Source: Metabacillus crassostreae
Lineage (GTDB): Bacteria; Bacillota; Bacilli; Bacillales; Bacillaceae
Assembly: GCF_016908395.1 (NCBI RefSeq)
Contig: NZ_JAFBDU010000001.1
Span: 1,178,001-1,242,000 of the forward strand
Direction: 5' to 3'
DNA length: 64,000 bases
A program made the position numbers and the translations under genes. A model generated the notes under the pieces. The model made no database searches and was not told where the DNA came from. It saw only the letters and a program-made list of their open reading frames with translations. Every line of letters begins with the position of its first letter. Position 1 is the stretch's first letter. Shown here one piece after another: positions 28,629-38,274 of the stretch.

Positions 28629-29630
28629 CTATTCTTCTTTTTCCTGTTCTTCAATAATCTCCGAGAAAAGACCATAAACATATTGATTTGTGTTAAATTC
28701 TTGTAGATCATCCATCTTTTCACCTAAACCGACAAATTTAACTGGAATATCTAACTCGCCTTTAATAGCTAACACAATTCCACCTTTTGCTGTTCCATCC
28801 AGTTTTGTTAGGACAATACCTGAGACATCAGTTGCTTGTGAAAATTGCTTTGCTTGAGTCATTGCATTCTGTCCAGTTGTAGCATCTAAAACAAGTAAAA
28901 CCTCATGTGGAGCTCCAGGTATCTCTTTTTCAATAACGCGTTTTACCTTTTCAAGCTCCTTCATTAGGTTCACTTTATTTTGGAGTCTTCCAGCAGTATC
29001 ACATAGTAGCACGTCTACTTTACGGGCTTTGGCTGCTTGTACAGCATCATACATTACAGCAGCAGGATCAGAACCCTCAGATTGCTTAATAACATCTACT
29101 CCAACACGTTGACCCCATACTTCAAGCTGCTCAATTGCACCCGCTCTAAAAGTATCTCCAGCAGCTAAAAGGACAGAATTCCCTTCGTTCTTTAGCTTGT
29201 GTGCTAATTTACCAATAGTTGTTGTTTTGCCAACACCATTAACTCCTACAAATAAAATAACATTTAAGCGCCCTGCCTCAAGATTTAGGCTATTAGATTT
29301 CTCCTCATCCTCATCACCTTCATAAATCTCAACAAGCTTCTCAGAGATAACTGACTGAACCTCTTTTGTATCTTGGATATTTCGTCGTTTAACCTCCATT
29401 TTTAACTCATCAATCAGATCCATTACTGTTGCCACACCAACATCTGCACTTATAAGAAGCTCCTCAAGTTCCTCAAAGAAATCTTCATCAACTTTTCTAT
29501 ATTTTGCTACAAGATCGTTCATCTTCCCTGCAAATGAATCTCTTGTTTTAGTTAAACCATCTTTAAATTTTTCTGTAACAGAATCTGTTTGCTGTGTAAT
29601 TTTTTCTTTTAATTTTTTAAAAAAGCTCAT
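28629..29630 (-). CDS. ftsY: FtsY, signal recognition particle receptor
   Basis: A 333-residue SRP receptor GTPase from MSFFKKLKEKI (the B. subtilis N-terminus). G domain motifs: GVNGVGKTTTIGKLA (about 134-148), DTAGRLQ and TKLDGTAKGG. The N-terminal amphipathic stretch provides membrane contact; the long acidic A domain of E. coli is lacking, as usual in Bacillus. The open frame reaches a TTG six codons upstream that overlaps smc; AAGGGA fits the ATG at a longish distance. Confidence 0.96.
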   Translation of the reverse strand: MSFFKKLKEKITQQTDSVTEKFKDGLTKTRDSFAGKMNDLVAKYRKVDEDFFEELEELLISADVGVATVMDLIDELKMEVKRRNIQDTKEVQSVISEKLVEIYEGDEDEEKSNSLNLEAGRLNVILFVGVNGVGKTTTIGKLAHKLKNEGNSVLLAAGDTFRAGAIEQLEVWGQRVGVDVIKQSEGSDPAAVMYDAVQAAKARKVDVLLCDTAGRLQNKVNLMKELEKVKRVIEKEIPGAPHEVLLVLDATTGQNAMTQAKQFSQATDVSGIVLTKLDGTAKGGIVLAIKGELDIPVKFVGLGEKMDDLQEFNTNQYVYGLFSEIIEEQEKEE

Positions 29631-29644
29631 ACATACTCGTCCCT

Positions 29645-32600
29645 TCAACTAGATTGTACTAATTCTTTTGTTTCTTCAAGTCTAACAGATACAAGCTTAG
29701 ATACCCCTGATTCTTGCATAGTTACTCCATACAAGACATCGGCTTCTTCCATTGTTCCTTTGCGGTGTGTGATAACAATAAATTGAGTTTCATGACTGAA
29801 TTTTTTCAAGTACTGAGCAAAACGATACACATTTGCTTCATCCAATGCTGCCTCAACTTCATCAAGTACACAAAATGGAACAGGACGAACCTTTAAAATT
29901 GAAAACAAGAGTGCAATGGCAGTTAAAGCACGTTCTCCACCTGATAGTAACCCTAGATTCTGCAACTTTTTCCCTGGTGGCTGAGCGACTATATCTACAC
30001 CAGTATTTAGAATATCTTCAGGATTAGTTAATTTCAGCTCAGCTCGTCCACCACCAAATAGCGCCTGAAAAACAGATTCAAAATGTGAGCGAATGGCATT
30101 GAAGGTTTCCTCAAATCGTTTTATCATTTCTTCATCCATTTCATCAATAACTTGGTATAGAGTATCCTTTGCTTCTAATAGGTCATCTTTTTGTTCTGTT
30201 AAGAAATTATACCGCTCTGATACACGTTCATATTCATCAATCGCTCCTAAGTTTACCGTTCCTAACTCATCAATTGCAAGCTTAATTAGCTTCACTCTTT
30301 TTCTAGCATCATTAACATCTATCTCTAAAGTATACTGCTCTTTAGCACCTTCGTATGTTAAAAAATATTCTTCACGAAGATGATTTAAACGATTATCTAA
30401 TTCAACATCTAAACGATTAAGCTTAACTTCTTCATCCTTTAATATATCGCGCAGCTGTTTATCTTGACGTTTTAACTCTTTCAATTCTCTTTCTTCATTT
30501 TCAAGCTTTTCCTGAAGTTGAAGACGTTCTTCTCTTCTACTAGCTATTAATTCAATGGTTTTCGTTTTATCCTGCAGCTTCATTTTTGCTGCTTCTTCTA
30601 GTTTTTCCTCACCTGAAGAGCTAGAGTTCATCTCATTTGAAAGCAAAGAATAATCATCTGTCGTTTCTTCATATTTCTGTTCTGATTGTGAAAGCTCTTC
30701 TTGAATTCTTTCAACTTTTTCTTTGTGATTTTCGTATACTTGTTGCTTGCTAGCAAGTACAATTTTTAATTCGGTTAATTCATTCTGCAATTCATCTTTA
30801 GATGTTTGCTGTGAGGTTTTCTTTTTCGATAATGAATCAATTTCTGCATCTAATTTAACTAATTTTTCAGCAATACTTTGTAAATTTACTGAAAGTTCGT
30901 CTTTTCGTTTTGCATTCTTCACCTTTTCTGAATCAAATGATTCTAACTCAGCGTCATAAATTTTTAAATGATCATTTATATTTTTTTCATTTAATTCAAT
31001 CTCTCTTATTTCACTTCTAATCTTCTGTTCTTCTAAACGTAACTCTTCCCCAGTAGCACGTAACTGCTCTTGTTCTCTTTCTTTATTTTGGATAGCTTGT
31101 TTGGTAGACTTTACATCTTGTTCAAGCTCCGCTGTTTTTTCTTCCATTACAGCTAACTTACCTACAAGTGTTTCTAACTCACGTTGACGACTTAATAAAG
31201 AGTTATTCTTTTGCTTTACTGCTCCACCTGTCATTGATCCACCTGGATTAACAACATCTCCCTGAAGAGTTACAAGTCGGTAGCGATAATTCATCAGCTT
31301 AGCAATCTCATTAGCTCCTTTTAAATCTGAAGTAACAATGACAGTACCTAACAAATTTCCGATAATTGATTTAAACTGTTGATTATATTTCACCAAATTT
31401 GTTGCAACACCAACAAAAGCTTGGTGATTCTTAATTGTTGTAAGATCATGAGGGTTTATTGATCTTTCTTTCATCACAGTTAAAGGAAGAAAGGTTGCTC
31501 TACCAAAAGAATTCGATTTTAAAAATTGGATAGCTTTTCTCGCAGAAGCTTCATCTTCAACAACTACATGTTGCATAGAGCTACTTAAAGCAATTTCGAT
31601 TGCTGTTTCATATTCTTTAGCTGTAGAGACTAACTCTGCAACTGCCCCATGTATGCCAGGAATCTGATCTTTGGCCTTTAATACTTCCTTTACACCTTGA
31701 AAGAATCCTGCATAATCTTCTTGCATTGATTCTAGAACTTCTTTACGTGACCGTGACTGTTGCAAAAGCTGATATGCTTGATATAATGCAGATTCTTTTT
31801 TTTGATATGAATTTTTTAGATTATCTAACTTGTTTGATAAATCGCGAAACCCTTTTATCTGATCTGATAACTTTTTCTCTATTAACGAATAATTTTCTTC
31901 TATTAGCTTTTTCTTTTCATATATTTCTTCACGTTCAGTTACATAACGTTTGTTAGAATCTAAAAGTCGTGTATTTTTACGTTCTTGTTGACTCAATTGT
32001 TCATCTATATAGCTAATTTCATTACGTGCTGATGCTTGTTCATTTAATAGCTCAAAGTACTCACTTTTCAAACCTTCAATTAATTCTTCCATATTTTGAT
32101 CATATGTTGAAAATAGCTTTTGCTTTTCGGCTAATTGATGCTTGATAGCTTTTAGTTCACTTTCACTGCTATTTAAGAAAGCCTCCTGCTGTTGTTTATC
32201 TTGCTTCAAAAGAGAAATACGCTCTTTTAGCTCTACAATTGTTTTTTCTAATTGAGCCTTATTTTGATGTGCATTTTTCTTACGTTCTTTAAGGACTTCT
32301 TTACGACCTTCTAATTTCTCAAGTTCCTCGCTAGCTAATAACAAAACCTGTTGAAGGTCATCTATAGAATCGTCCAGTGCAGTTAAATGATCTTTCATCT
32401 TTTCAACATCTGCTTCACGCTTTTGCATCATTGCTGACAGATTTAACTCTTGATCCTTGCCTACCTCAACAGATTTTGAAAGAGCTTCATATTTTTCGTG
32501 CAGCTCTTCAATTTCATAAACCGTTAACGCAACTTCTATCTGCTCCAGTTCTTTCTTTTGTTCAAGATAATCCTTAGCAATAGATGCCTGAATTTTCAAT

Positions 32601-33211
32601 GGTTCAACTTGTACCTCTAACTCATGAAGAATATCTTGAACACGATTTAGATTTTCTTGTGTTTCTGCTAATTTATATTCAGCCTTCTTTTTTCGAGATT
32701 TGTACTTTAGTACACCGGCAGCTTCTTCAAAAATACTTCTTCGTTCTTCAGATTTACTACTTAAAATCTCTTCTACCTTACCTTGACTTATAATTGAGAA
32801 TGCTTCTTTACCTAATCCAGAATCCATAAATAAGTCCACAATATCTTTTAAACGACATCCTTGTTTATTAATAAAGAACTCACTTTCACCTGAGCGGAAA
32901 ACTCGACGTGTTACACTCACTTCATGGTAATCTATAGGTAAAAATTGATCCGTATTGTCTAAAGTAAGTGTAACCTCTGCTACATTAAGACCTTTTCTCG
33001 AATCACTTCCTGCAAAAATGATATCTTCCATTTTTGCTCCACGAAGAGATTTAGCAGATTGTTCACCTAACACCCATCTTATACCATCCGTTATATTACT
33101 TTTGCCACTTCCATTTGGTCCAACTACTGCTGTAACTCCATTAACAAAATCAACTGTTACTCTTTCAGCAAAGGACTTGAATCCTACAATATCCAATCGT
33201 TTGAGGAACAT
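29645..33211 (-). CDS. smc: Smc, chromosome structural maintenance/condensin ATPase
   Basis: A 1188-residue protein, family length (B. subtilis 1186). Walker A GPNGSGKSN at about 31-39; two long coiled coils around a hinge (about 500-670, ending near the GGSMTGGA motif); C-terminal signature LSGGERALTAIALL and Walker B FCVLDEVEAALDEANV. With ScpA and ScpB it loads at parS and aligns chromosome arms. GGAGGATCACA precedes the ATG. Confidence 0.99.
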   Translation of the reverse strand: MFLKRLDIVGFKSFAERVTVDFVNGVTAVVGPNGSGKSNITDGIRWVLGEQSAKSLRGAKMEDIIFAGSDSRKGLNVAEVTLTLDNTDQFLPIDYHEVSVTRRVFRSGESEFFINKQGCRLKDIVDLFMDSGLGKEAFSIISQGKVEEILSSKSEERRSIFEEAAGVLKYKSRKKKAEYKLAETQENLNRVQDILHELEVQVEPLKIQASIAKDYLEQKKELEQIEVALTVYEIEELHEKYEALSKSVEVGKDQELNLSAMMQKREADVEKMKDHLTALDDSIDDLQQVLLLASEELEKLEGRKEVLKERKKNAHQNKAQLEKTIVELKERISLLKQDKQQQEAFLNSSESELKAIKHQLAEKQKLFSTYDQNMEELIEGLKSEYFELLNEQASARNEISYIDEQLSQQERKNTRLLDSNKRYVTEREEIYEKKKLIEENYSLIEKKLSDQIKGFRDLSNKLDNLKNSYQKKESALYQAYQLLQQSRSRKEVLESMQEDYAGFFQGVKEVLKAKDQIPGIHGAVAELVSTAKEYETAIEIALSSSMQHVVVEDEASARKAIQFLKSNSFGRATFLPLTVMKERSINPHDLTTIKNHQAFVGVATNLVKYNQQFKSIIGNLLGTVIVTSDLKGANEIAKLMNYRYRLVTLQGDVVNPGGSMTGGAVKQKNNSLLSRQRELETLVGKLAVMEEKTAELEQDVKSTKQAIQNKEREQEQLRATGEELRLEEQKIRSEIREIELNEKNINDHLKIYDAELESFDSEKVKNAKRKDELSVNLQSIAEKLVKLDAEIDSLSKKKTSQQTSKDELQNELTELKIVLASKQQVYENHKEKVERIQEELSQSEQKYEETTDDYSLLSNEMNSSSSGEEKLEEAAKMKLQDKTKTIELIASRREERLQLQEKLENEERELKELKRQDKQLRDILKDEEVKLNRLDVELDNRLNHLREEYFLTYEGAKEQYTLEIDVNDARKRVKLIKLAIDELGTVNLGAIDEYERVSERYNFLTEQKDDLLEAKDTLYQVIDEMDEEMIKRFEETFNAIRSHFESVFQALFGGGRAELKLTNPEDILNTGVDIVAQPPGKKLQNLGLLSGGERALTAIALLFSILKVRPVPFCVLDEVEAALDEANVYRFAQYLKKFSHETQFIVITHRKGTMEEADVLYGVTMQESGVSKLVSVRLEETKELVQSS

Positions 33212-33428
33212 TGTGATCCTCCTTACTATTCTATTTATGTTTTTTCCTTTGTTATACTTCCTTGGTTTATTTAACTAATTAGTAGATGTAGTACAATTCA
33301 AAAAAATTTTAAATCAGTTAGACCTTCAACTGACTTTTATCCTATTATTTTCGATAAATAATAATCCTTAAATATTTTATCACAATATGTCGAACCTAGG
33401 TGATAACTTTAAAGATATTTAATCTAAG
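33212..33428. other. Non-coding gap between rnc and smc
   Basis: Together with the rnc terminator this is a 309-base gap. It holds only a small TCAGTT/AACTGA inverted repeat (near 33313). I could not assign a promoter for smc, though one is likely here because of the terminator. Confidence 0.5.
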
Positions 33429-33512
33429 AAAAAAGGACAACTCGTTATTTGTATGATTCCCTTAACTAATAAGAAGTGTTAGGGTTACACGTACAAACGA
33501 GCCTGTCCTTTG
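33429..33512 (-). terminator. Large stem-loop terminator of rnc
   Basis: Minus strand GGACAGGCTCGTTTGTA pairs with TACAAATAACGAGTTGTCC around a loop of about 40 bases and is followed by TTTTTTC. The stem is interrupted by small bulges. The size is unusual for a plain terminator. Confidence 0.75.
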
Positions 33513-33520
33513 AAGAAATT

Positions 33521-34264
33521 TTATTTATTAATTTGTTGCAATTTAGATAATGCCTCTTGAGCTGCATGCTGCTCTGCTTCTTTTTTTGATTTTCCGCTTC
33601 CTGTACCAAAAACTTCGCCATTTAAAGAAACAGTTGATATAAATTCACGATTGTGAGCTGGGCCTTTTTCTTGCAAAATTTTATACTCTAACATCCCTTT
33701 TGTATCACGTTGGACAAGCTCTTGTAGTTGGCTTTTAAAATCCATGACATGAGAAAAAGCACCCTCATCCACTTTCGGAATAACAAACTGGTCTAAAAAT
33801 TGTACTGCAGCATCTAAGCCTTGATCTAAATATAAAGCACCAATAAATGCCTCAAATACATCTGCAAGCAATGCAGGACGAGCACGACCACCTGTCATCT
33901 CCTCACCTTTACCTAGCAGGACCAAGCTTCCAAAAGAAAGATGATTTGCAAATGCTACTAACGATGGTTCACAAACAATCGCAGCACGCAATTTTGTTAA
34001 CTCACCCTCACTCATCATGGGATATTTTTTGTAGAGATATTGGGATATCGTCAGTTCTAGAACAGCATCACCTAAAAACTCCAATCTCTCATTATCTTCA
34101 TATGGCTTTTTACGATGCTCATTTACATATGATGAATGTGTAAATGCTTGATATAGAAGTTTTTCATTCTTAAAAGAATGACCTATACGCTCTTGAAATT
34201 TTTTAAATTCCTCTGCTTTTTTTGCAAAGGTTCTTCTTTCTTTATAATTAATATTTCTTGCCAT
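33521..34264 (-). CDS. rnc: Rnc, ribonuclease III
   Basis: A 247-residue enzyme. The catalytic signature [13 protein letters not shown] lies at about 60-72; the C-terminal double-stranded RNA-binding domain (about 170-245) ends [20 protein letters not shown]. It cuts long RNA duplexes in rRNA and mRNA processing. An unusually long stem-loop lies just upstream of its ATG. Confidence 0.98.
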   Translation of the reverse strand: MARNINYKERRTFAKKAEEFKKFQERIGHSFKNEKLLYQAFTHSSYVNEHRKKPYEDNERLEFLGDAVLELTISQYLYKKYPMMSEGELTKLRAAIVCEPSLVAFANHLSFGSLVLLGKGEEMTGGRARPALLADVFEAFIGALYLDQGLDAAVQFLDQFVIPKVDEGAFSHVMDFKSQLQELVQRDTKGMLEYKILQEKGPAHNREFISTVSLNGEVFGTGSGKSKKEAEQHAAQEALSKLQQINK

Positions 34265-34306
34265 AACATAGGAACCTCCATTTTAAAAGCGAAAGCTACG
34301 CCTTAG

Positions 34307-34358
34307 ATAAGTCACTTCATAATTGAAGGGAAATTCCTTGAATTATGGAGTGGCTTAT
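34307..34358 (-). repeat. 23-bp near-perfect inverted repeat upstream of rnc
   Basis: The arms 34307-34329 and 34336-34358 match at 20 of 23 positions around a six-base loop, about 40 bases before the rnc ATG. In minus-strand RNA the three differences are mismatches; in plus-strand RNA two of them become G-U pairs. No U-tract follows on the minus strand. Confidence 0.8.
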
Positions 34359-34430
34359 GTCAAGTTAAACTTTTCATTTAATCATATTCTCAACTAACTT
34401 TTACCTAATTTAAAAGAACGTTAAAAAGGG

Positions 34431-34459
34431 TTAAAGTCCCGTAAAGCTACGGGACTTTT
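34431..34459 (-). terminator. Stem-loop after acpP, probable terminator
   Basis: Minus strand AAAGTCCCGTA pairs perfectly with TACGGGACTTT around a four-base loop; AACCCTTTTT follows, so the U-tract is displaced. Confidence 0.65.
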
Positions 34460-34468
34460 AAAGCAACA

Positions 34469-34702
34469 TTATTGTGTGCTATTTATGTAGTTAACAGCGT
34501 CACCCACTGTACCGATCTTTTCTGCATCTTCATCAGAAATTTCCATATCGAACTCATCTTCAAGTTCCATAACAAGCTCAACTACATCAAGGGAATCTGC
34601 ACCAAGATCATCTTTGAATGATGACTCTAACTTTACTTCAGCTTCATCAACACCTAAACGGTCAACGATAATCTTTGTTACACGTTCTAATACATCTGCC
34701 AT
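34469..34702 (-). CDS. acpP: AcpP, acyl carrier protein
   Basis: A 77-residue acidic protein with the phosphopantetheine site Ser37 in [19 protein letters not shown] (31-49). It carries the growing acyl chain in fatty-acid synthesis. Called acpA in B. subtilis. GGGGAGGTGAAG precedes the ATG. It follows fabG after a gap of about 120 bases with its own -10 box. Confidence 0.98.
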   Translation of the reverse strand: MADVLERVTKIIVDRLGVDEAEVKLESSFKDDLGADSLDVVELVMELEDEFDMEISDEDAEKIGTVGDAVNYINSTQ

Positions 34703-34724
34703 TTTACTTCACCTCCCCTCAAGT

Positions 34725-34730
34725 ATTATA
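34725..34730 (-). promoter_or_regulatory. Candidate -10 box of an acpP promoter
   Basis: Minus strand TATAAT just upstream of the acpP ribosome binding site. No good -35 is seen at 16-18 bases, so the assignment is weak and the leader would be very short. Confidence 0.35.
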
Positions 34731-34820
34731 GTGTATTTCATTTTAAAAAACTAGGTTTCATCTATTAATTTTCGATGAAAGATAGATATTTAGCTACTAA
34801 ATATTAATAGCTAGGCTCTA

Positions 34821-35561
34821 TTACATAAACATTCCGCCATTGACATGCATTGTTTGACCTGTAATATATTTGCTTTTATCAGAAGCAAGAAATGTAACTA
34901 AATTTGCAATATCACTTGGTTCTCCTAATTGTGCGAGTGGAATTTGTTTAAGCATTTCTGATTTCACTTCTTCAGACAGTTCATCCGTCATATCTGTTGA
35001 GATGAATCCAGGTGCTACAGCATTAACGGTTATATTCCGTGATGCTAATTCCTTAGCTGTTGTTTTTGTTAAACCAATTACCCCAGCTTTAGCTGCAACA
35101 TAATTTGCTTGCCCAGGATTCCCGCTAACACCCACGATAGAAGTTATGTTAATGATACGACCATTTCTTTGCTTCATCATTTGTCTAGTTACACCTTTTG
35201 TACACAGAAACACACCTTTAAGATTTGTATTGATAACATCATCCCATTCATCATCTTTCATTCTCATTAAAAGATTATCACGTGTGATTCCTGCATTATT
35301 AACTAAGATATCTAATGAACCAAATTCCCCAATAACTGCTTTTATCATCTGCTGTACATCATCTTGGTTTGACACATCTGCTTTAATTGCAATTGCCTGT
35401 CCACCATTTGCTTTAATTTCATCAACAACTTCATTTGCTTTTACTTCATTGCCAGCGTAGTTAACAGCAATACTTGCTCCATTAAGAGCTAAATCTAAAG
35501 CGATAGCTCTTCCAATCCCTCTGGAAGCACCTGTAACAAGTGCAACTTTGTTCTTTAACAT
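34821..35561 (-). CDS. fabG: FabG, 3-oxoacyl-ACP reductase
   Basis: A 246-residue short-chain dehydrogenase. NADPH motif [10 protein letters not shown] at 10-19, NNAG at 88-91, catalytic Ser141, Tyr154 and Lys158 (in [18 protein letters not shown]). It reduces 3-oxoacyl-ACP in each elongation round. Two bases separate it from fabD, whose end contains its ribosome binding site. Confidence 0.97.
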   Translation of the reverse strand: MLKNKVALVTGASRGIGRAIALDLALNGASIAVNYAGNEVKANEVVDEIKANGGQAIAIKADVSNQDDVQQMIKAVIGEFGSLDILVNNAGITRDNLLMRMKDDEWDDVINTNLKGVFLCTKGVTRQMMKQRNGRIINITSIVGVSGNPGQANYVAAKAGVIGLTKTTAKELASRNITVNAVAPGFISTDMTDELSEEVKSEMLKQIPLAQLGEPSDIANLVTFLASDKSKYITGQTMHVNGGMFM

Positions 35562-35563
35562 AA

Positions 35564-36505
35564 CTATTCCCCCTTAAGTTTCTCTATAACAGATGTCATC
35601 GTTTCAAGATCATAAATATTATGTACAGTTGCTGAACGATCTATTTTTTTAACTAACCCTGTTAAAACTTTTCCCGGACCAATCTCAATAAAAGTTGTCA
35701 CACCATTATCAAGCATAGCTCTTACTGATTCTTCCCATCTAACAGGAGAGTATAACTGTTTTACTAGTAACTCTTTAATTTCTTCTTGATCAACAACAGG
35801 CATTGCTGTGACATTTGCAATAATAGGTTTGTAGGCTTCATTAAATTTTAATTCAGATAGTACTTTACTTAATTGTGATGCTGCCGGCTTCATTAACTCA
35901 GAATGAAAAGGTCCACTAACTACTAAAGGTATTGCTCTTTTTGCTCCCTTTTCTTTAGCTAAAACTGAAGCTTTTTCAACACCCTCAGTTGTTCCTGAAA
36001 TTACAATTTGTCCTGGGCAATTTAAGTTTGCTAATTGTACAGAATCACCAGCATTAGAAATCTCGTCTGTAATAGCTTCTAATTCTTCTGATCCCATACC
36101 TAAAATAGCAGCCATTGCTCCTTTACCAGAGGGTACTGCTTCTTCCATAAATTCACCACGTTTTTTTACAGCATAAACTGCATCCTCAAAGCTTAAAACA
36201 CCAGCAGCAACAAGTGCAGTGTATTCACCTAAACTATGACCGGCTAGGTAATCAGGTTTAATATTATACTTTTTTAAGCCTTCTAAAATAGCAATACTTG
36301 TTGTAAGTAATGCCGGCTGAGCATTAAAAGTTTGTGTTAATGTTTCCTGAGGCCCTTCAAAAATTAATTCTGAAAGATTTTGAGCTAATTTTTGATCAGC
36401 CTTCTCAAAAATTATTTTCGATTCCTGGATTTGGTCAAACAATTCTTTCCCCATTCCAACTGTTTGAGATCCTTGTCCTGGAAATAAAAATGCGATTTTT
36501 GACAT
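35564..36505 (-). CDS. fabD: FabD, malonyl-CoA:ACP transacylase
   Basis: A 313-residue acyltransferase. [14 protein letters not shown] opens the protein (7-20), catalytic Ser91 lies in [10 protein letters not shown], and the active-site His is in GPFHSELM (near 200). It makes malonyl-ACP for fatty-acid synthesis. GGGAGGGC precedes the ATG. Part of the fapR-plsX-fabD-fabG unit. Confidence 0.97.
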   Translation of the reverse strand: MSKIAFLFPGQGSQTVGMGKELFDQIQESKIIFEKADQKLAQNLSELIFEGPQETLTQTFNAQPALLTTSIAILEGLKKYNIKPDYLAGHSLGEYTALVAAGVLSFEDAVYAVKKRGEFMEEAVPSGKGAMAAILGMGSEELEAITDEISNAGDSVQLANLNCPGQIVISGTTEGVEKASVLAKEKGAKRAIPLVVSGPFHSELMKPAASQLSKVLSELKFNEAYKPIIANVTAMPVVDQEEIKELLVKQLYSPVRWEESVRAMLDNGVTTFIEIGPGKVLTGLVKKIDRSATVHNIYDLETMTSVIEKLKGE

Positions 36506-36523
36506 ACAAAAAGCCCTCCCAAT

Positions 36524-37522
36524 TTATGCTTTGTTCTTTGCATTTGCTTCTAATGAATCATAGATTGTTTCAGCAACATTATTTGATACCATATCACGAG
36601 TCTGGCGAATTGCATTATAGATCGCATTAGCATCAGAAGAACCATGTGCTTTAACAACAGGTGCTTGTAAGCCAAATAAGGCAGCACCACCGTATTCTGA
36701 ATAATCCATCTGCTGTTTAATCCCTCTTAGTTGGGGTTTTAACACACCAGCTGCTAGCTTCGATTTAAGATTGCTAGTTAAAGCCGATTTCAACATAGAA
36801 AAGACAGATAGTGCAGTTCCTTCTATTGTTTTCAATGCTATATTCCCTGTAAATCCGTCTGTAACAATAACATCTGCTACACCATTCATTAAATCACGTG
36901 ACTCGACATTACCGACAAAATTAAGGTCCGTATGTTTTAATAACTCAAAAGCCTGTCTAGTCAATTCATTACCCTTTTTATCTTCAGTGCCAATATTCAA
37001 TAAACCAATACGTGGGTTTTTAATTCCCCGTACCTTTTCTACATAGATTGAGCCCATTATTGCATATTGCTGAAGATGCTCTGGTTTTGCATCCACATTT
37101 GCTCCCACATCTAAGAAAAGAAATCCATCACCGTTTAAAGTCGGTAATGTAGGTGAAAGTGCCGGCCTTTCAATCCCTTTAATACGTCCAACAACAAATA
37201 AACCAGCTGTCATCAGCGCACCTGTATTTCCTGCTGATATACATCCGTCTGCTCGTTTTTCCTTTACTTCATTAGCCATTAATACCATGGAAGAATCTTT
37301 CTTCCTTTTCACTGCACGAACAGGTTCATCAGTGCCTTCTATCACTTCATCAGTATGTATAATTGTAATTCTAGTAGAATCTGTTAAGAATTGTTTTATT
37401 TGATCTTCTTTCCCAAAAAGAGTGACCTCTAAATCAGGAAATTCAGTTATAGCTTTCATAACTCCTTCTACAACTGCTTGAGGAGCATTGTCTCCACCCA
37501 TTGCATCAATTGCCAATTTCAT
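36524..37522 (-). CDS. plsX: PlsX, acyl-ACP:phosphate acyltransferase
   Basis: A 332-residue protein starting [20 protein letters not shown], the PlsX signature. It turns acyl-ACP into acyl-phosphate for PlsY, the first step of phosphatidic acid synthesis in Gram-positives. Further blocks: [11 protein letters not shown] and [14 protein letters not shown]. It lies 12 bases after fapR, its repressor. Confidence 0.97.
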   Translation of the reverse strand: MKLAIDAMGGDNAPQAVVEGVMKAITEFPDLEVTLFGKEDQIKQFLTDSTRITIIHTDEVIEGTDEPVRAVKRKKDSSMVLMANEVKEKRADGCISAGNTGALMTAGLFVVGRIKGIERPALSPTLPTLNGDGFLFLDVGANVDAKPEHLQQYAIMGSIYVEKVRGIKNPRIGLLNIGTEDKKGNELTRQAFELLKHTDLNFVGNVESRDLMNGVADVIVTDGFTGNIALKTIEGTALSVFSMLKSALTSNLKSKLAAGVLKPQLRGIKQQMDYSEYGGAALFGLQAPVVKAHGSSDANAIYNAIRQTRDMVSNNVAETIYDSLEANAKNKA

Positions 37523-37534
37523 TTATATCGTTAC

Positions 37535-38107
37535 CTACCTTTGTATTGGATTTGAACGAAACATTTCAAATTCTCCAGAAAAAACCAATTCATTCACTAC
37601 ATAACTATTTACTTCGATAAGCGTTCTTCTATTTACTGAATCATTTTTAATAATCTTTGCTTTTGCAATAACACGTTCATTTTCTTTTACCTGTCTTGTA
37701 AAATGAATATTTGCTTTAGCAGTAAGTGCTAATTCATCATTAATCATCGCAACCGCTAACGAATTTGCTTGTGCAAATAAATGGTGACCACGTGCAATTT
37801 GATTACGACTAAAAACATGCTCTTTTTTTATTTCTAATATTGAGATGGCAGATTCATCTAGCTGAAGATCTATAATATCACCGATTACTTCCTCTATTGG
37901 TAGTGCTTTAACTTCATCATCAAGTTTTTTCTCTGCCACATGCTTAATTCGTTCTCTTAATTCAGGAATAGATAATTCGAGACGATCTAACCTAATCGTC
38001 TGAATACTAACTTGAAACTTTTCAGCAAGCTCTTCATCTGTAATAAATGGAGTGTTTACTATTGTTTCCTGTAGTAATAGTTGTCTATCTTTTTTGTTTT
38101 TTTTCAT
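37535..38107 (-). CDS. fapR: FapR, malonyl-CoA-responsive repressor of lipid synthesis
   Basis: A 190-residue protein from MKKNKKDRQ (B. subtilis 188). N-terminal DeoR-like helix-turn-helix [20 protein letters not shown] (23-42); C-terminal hot-dog domain with [20 protein letters not shown] that binds malonyl-CoA. FapR represses fap genes when malonyl-CoA is low. The open frame extends 25 codons upstream across the operator and promoter and is rejected. No strong ribosome binding site is seen before this ATG, which suggests weak translation. Confidence 0.95.
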   Translation of the reverse strand: MKKNKKDRQLLLQETIVNTPFITDEELAEKFQVSIQTIRLDRLELSIPELRERIKHVAEKKLDDEVKALPIEEVIGDIIDLQLDESAISILEIKKEHVFSRNQIARGHHLFAQANSLAVAMINDELALTAKANIHFTRQVKENERVIAKAKIIKNDSVNRRTLIEVNSYVVNELVFSGEFEMFRSNPIQR

Positions 38108-38131
38108 AATATTTATGACACCGTCCGAACT

Positions 38132-38150
38132 ATTAAGACTAGGTACTAAT
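38132..38150 (-). promoter_or_regulatory. FapR operator
   Basis: Minus strand ATTAGTACCTAGTCTTAAT, very close to the FapR box ATTAGTACCTGATACTAAT. It sits directly after the -10 box and covers the start of transcription, so FapR would block its own operon and plsX-fabD-fabG. Confidence 0.88.
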
Positions 38151-38153
38151 AGT

Positions 38154-38182
38154 AGTATATAGATAAAGAAAACAGATTGCAA
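38154..38182 (-). promoter_or_regulatory. SigA promoter of fapR-plsX-fabD-fabG
   Basis: Minus strand TTGCAA, 17-base spacer, TATACT. The -35 hexamer lies inside the downstream arm of the recG terminator stem. Confidence 0.8.
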
Positions 38183-38201
38183 GACAAATGCAATCTGTTT
38201 T
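38169..38201 (-). terminator. recG terminator overlapping the fapR promoter
   Basis: AAAACAGATTGCA and TGCAATCTGTTTT form a perfect 13-bp stem with a seven-base loop. On the minus strand it is followed by CTTTATC, a modest U-tract. The stem shares six bases with the -35 of the fapR promoter. Confidence 0.8.
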
Positions 38202-38274
38202 TAATAGGTAATCTGTTTACAAACATAGCTCCAATAAGGTATACTTCGTACTTTTAGAAATGAATTTATGTCTC

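Noticed and set aside
30093-30383. Plus-strand frames over smc
   Set aside because: Several Ser/Phe-rich frames lie antisense to the coiled coil; none has a start signal.
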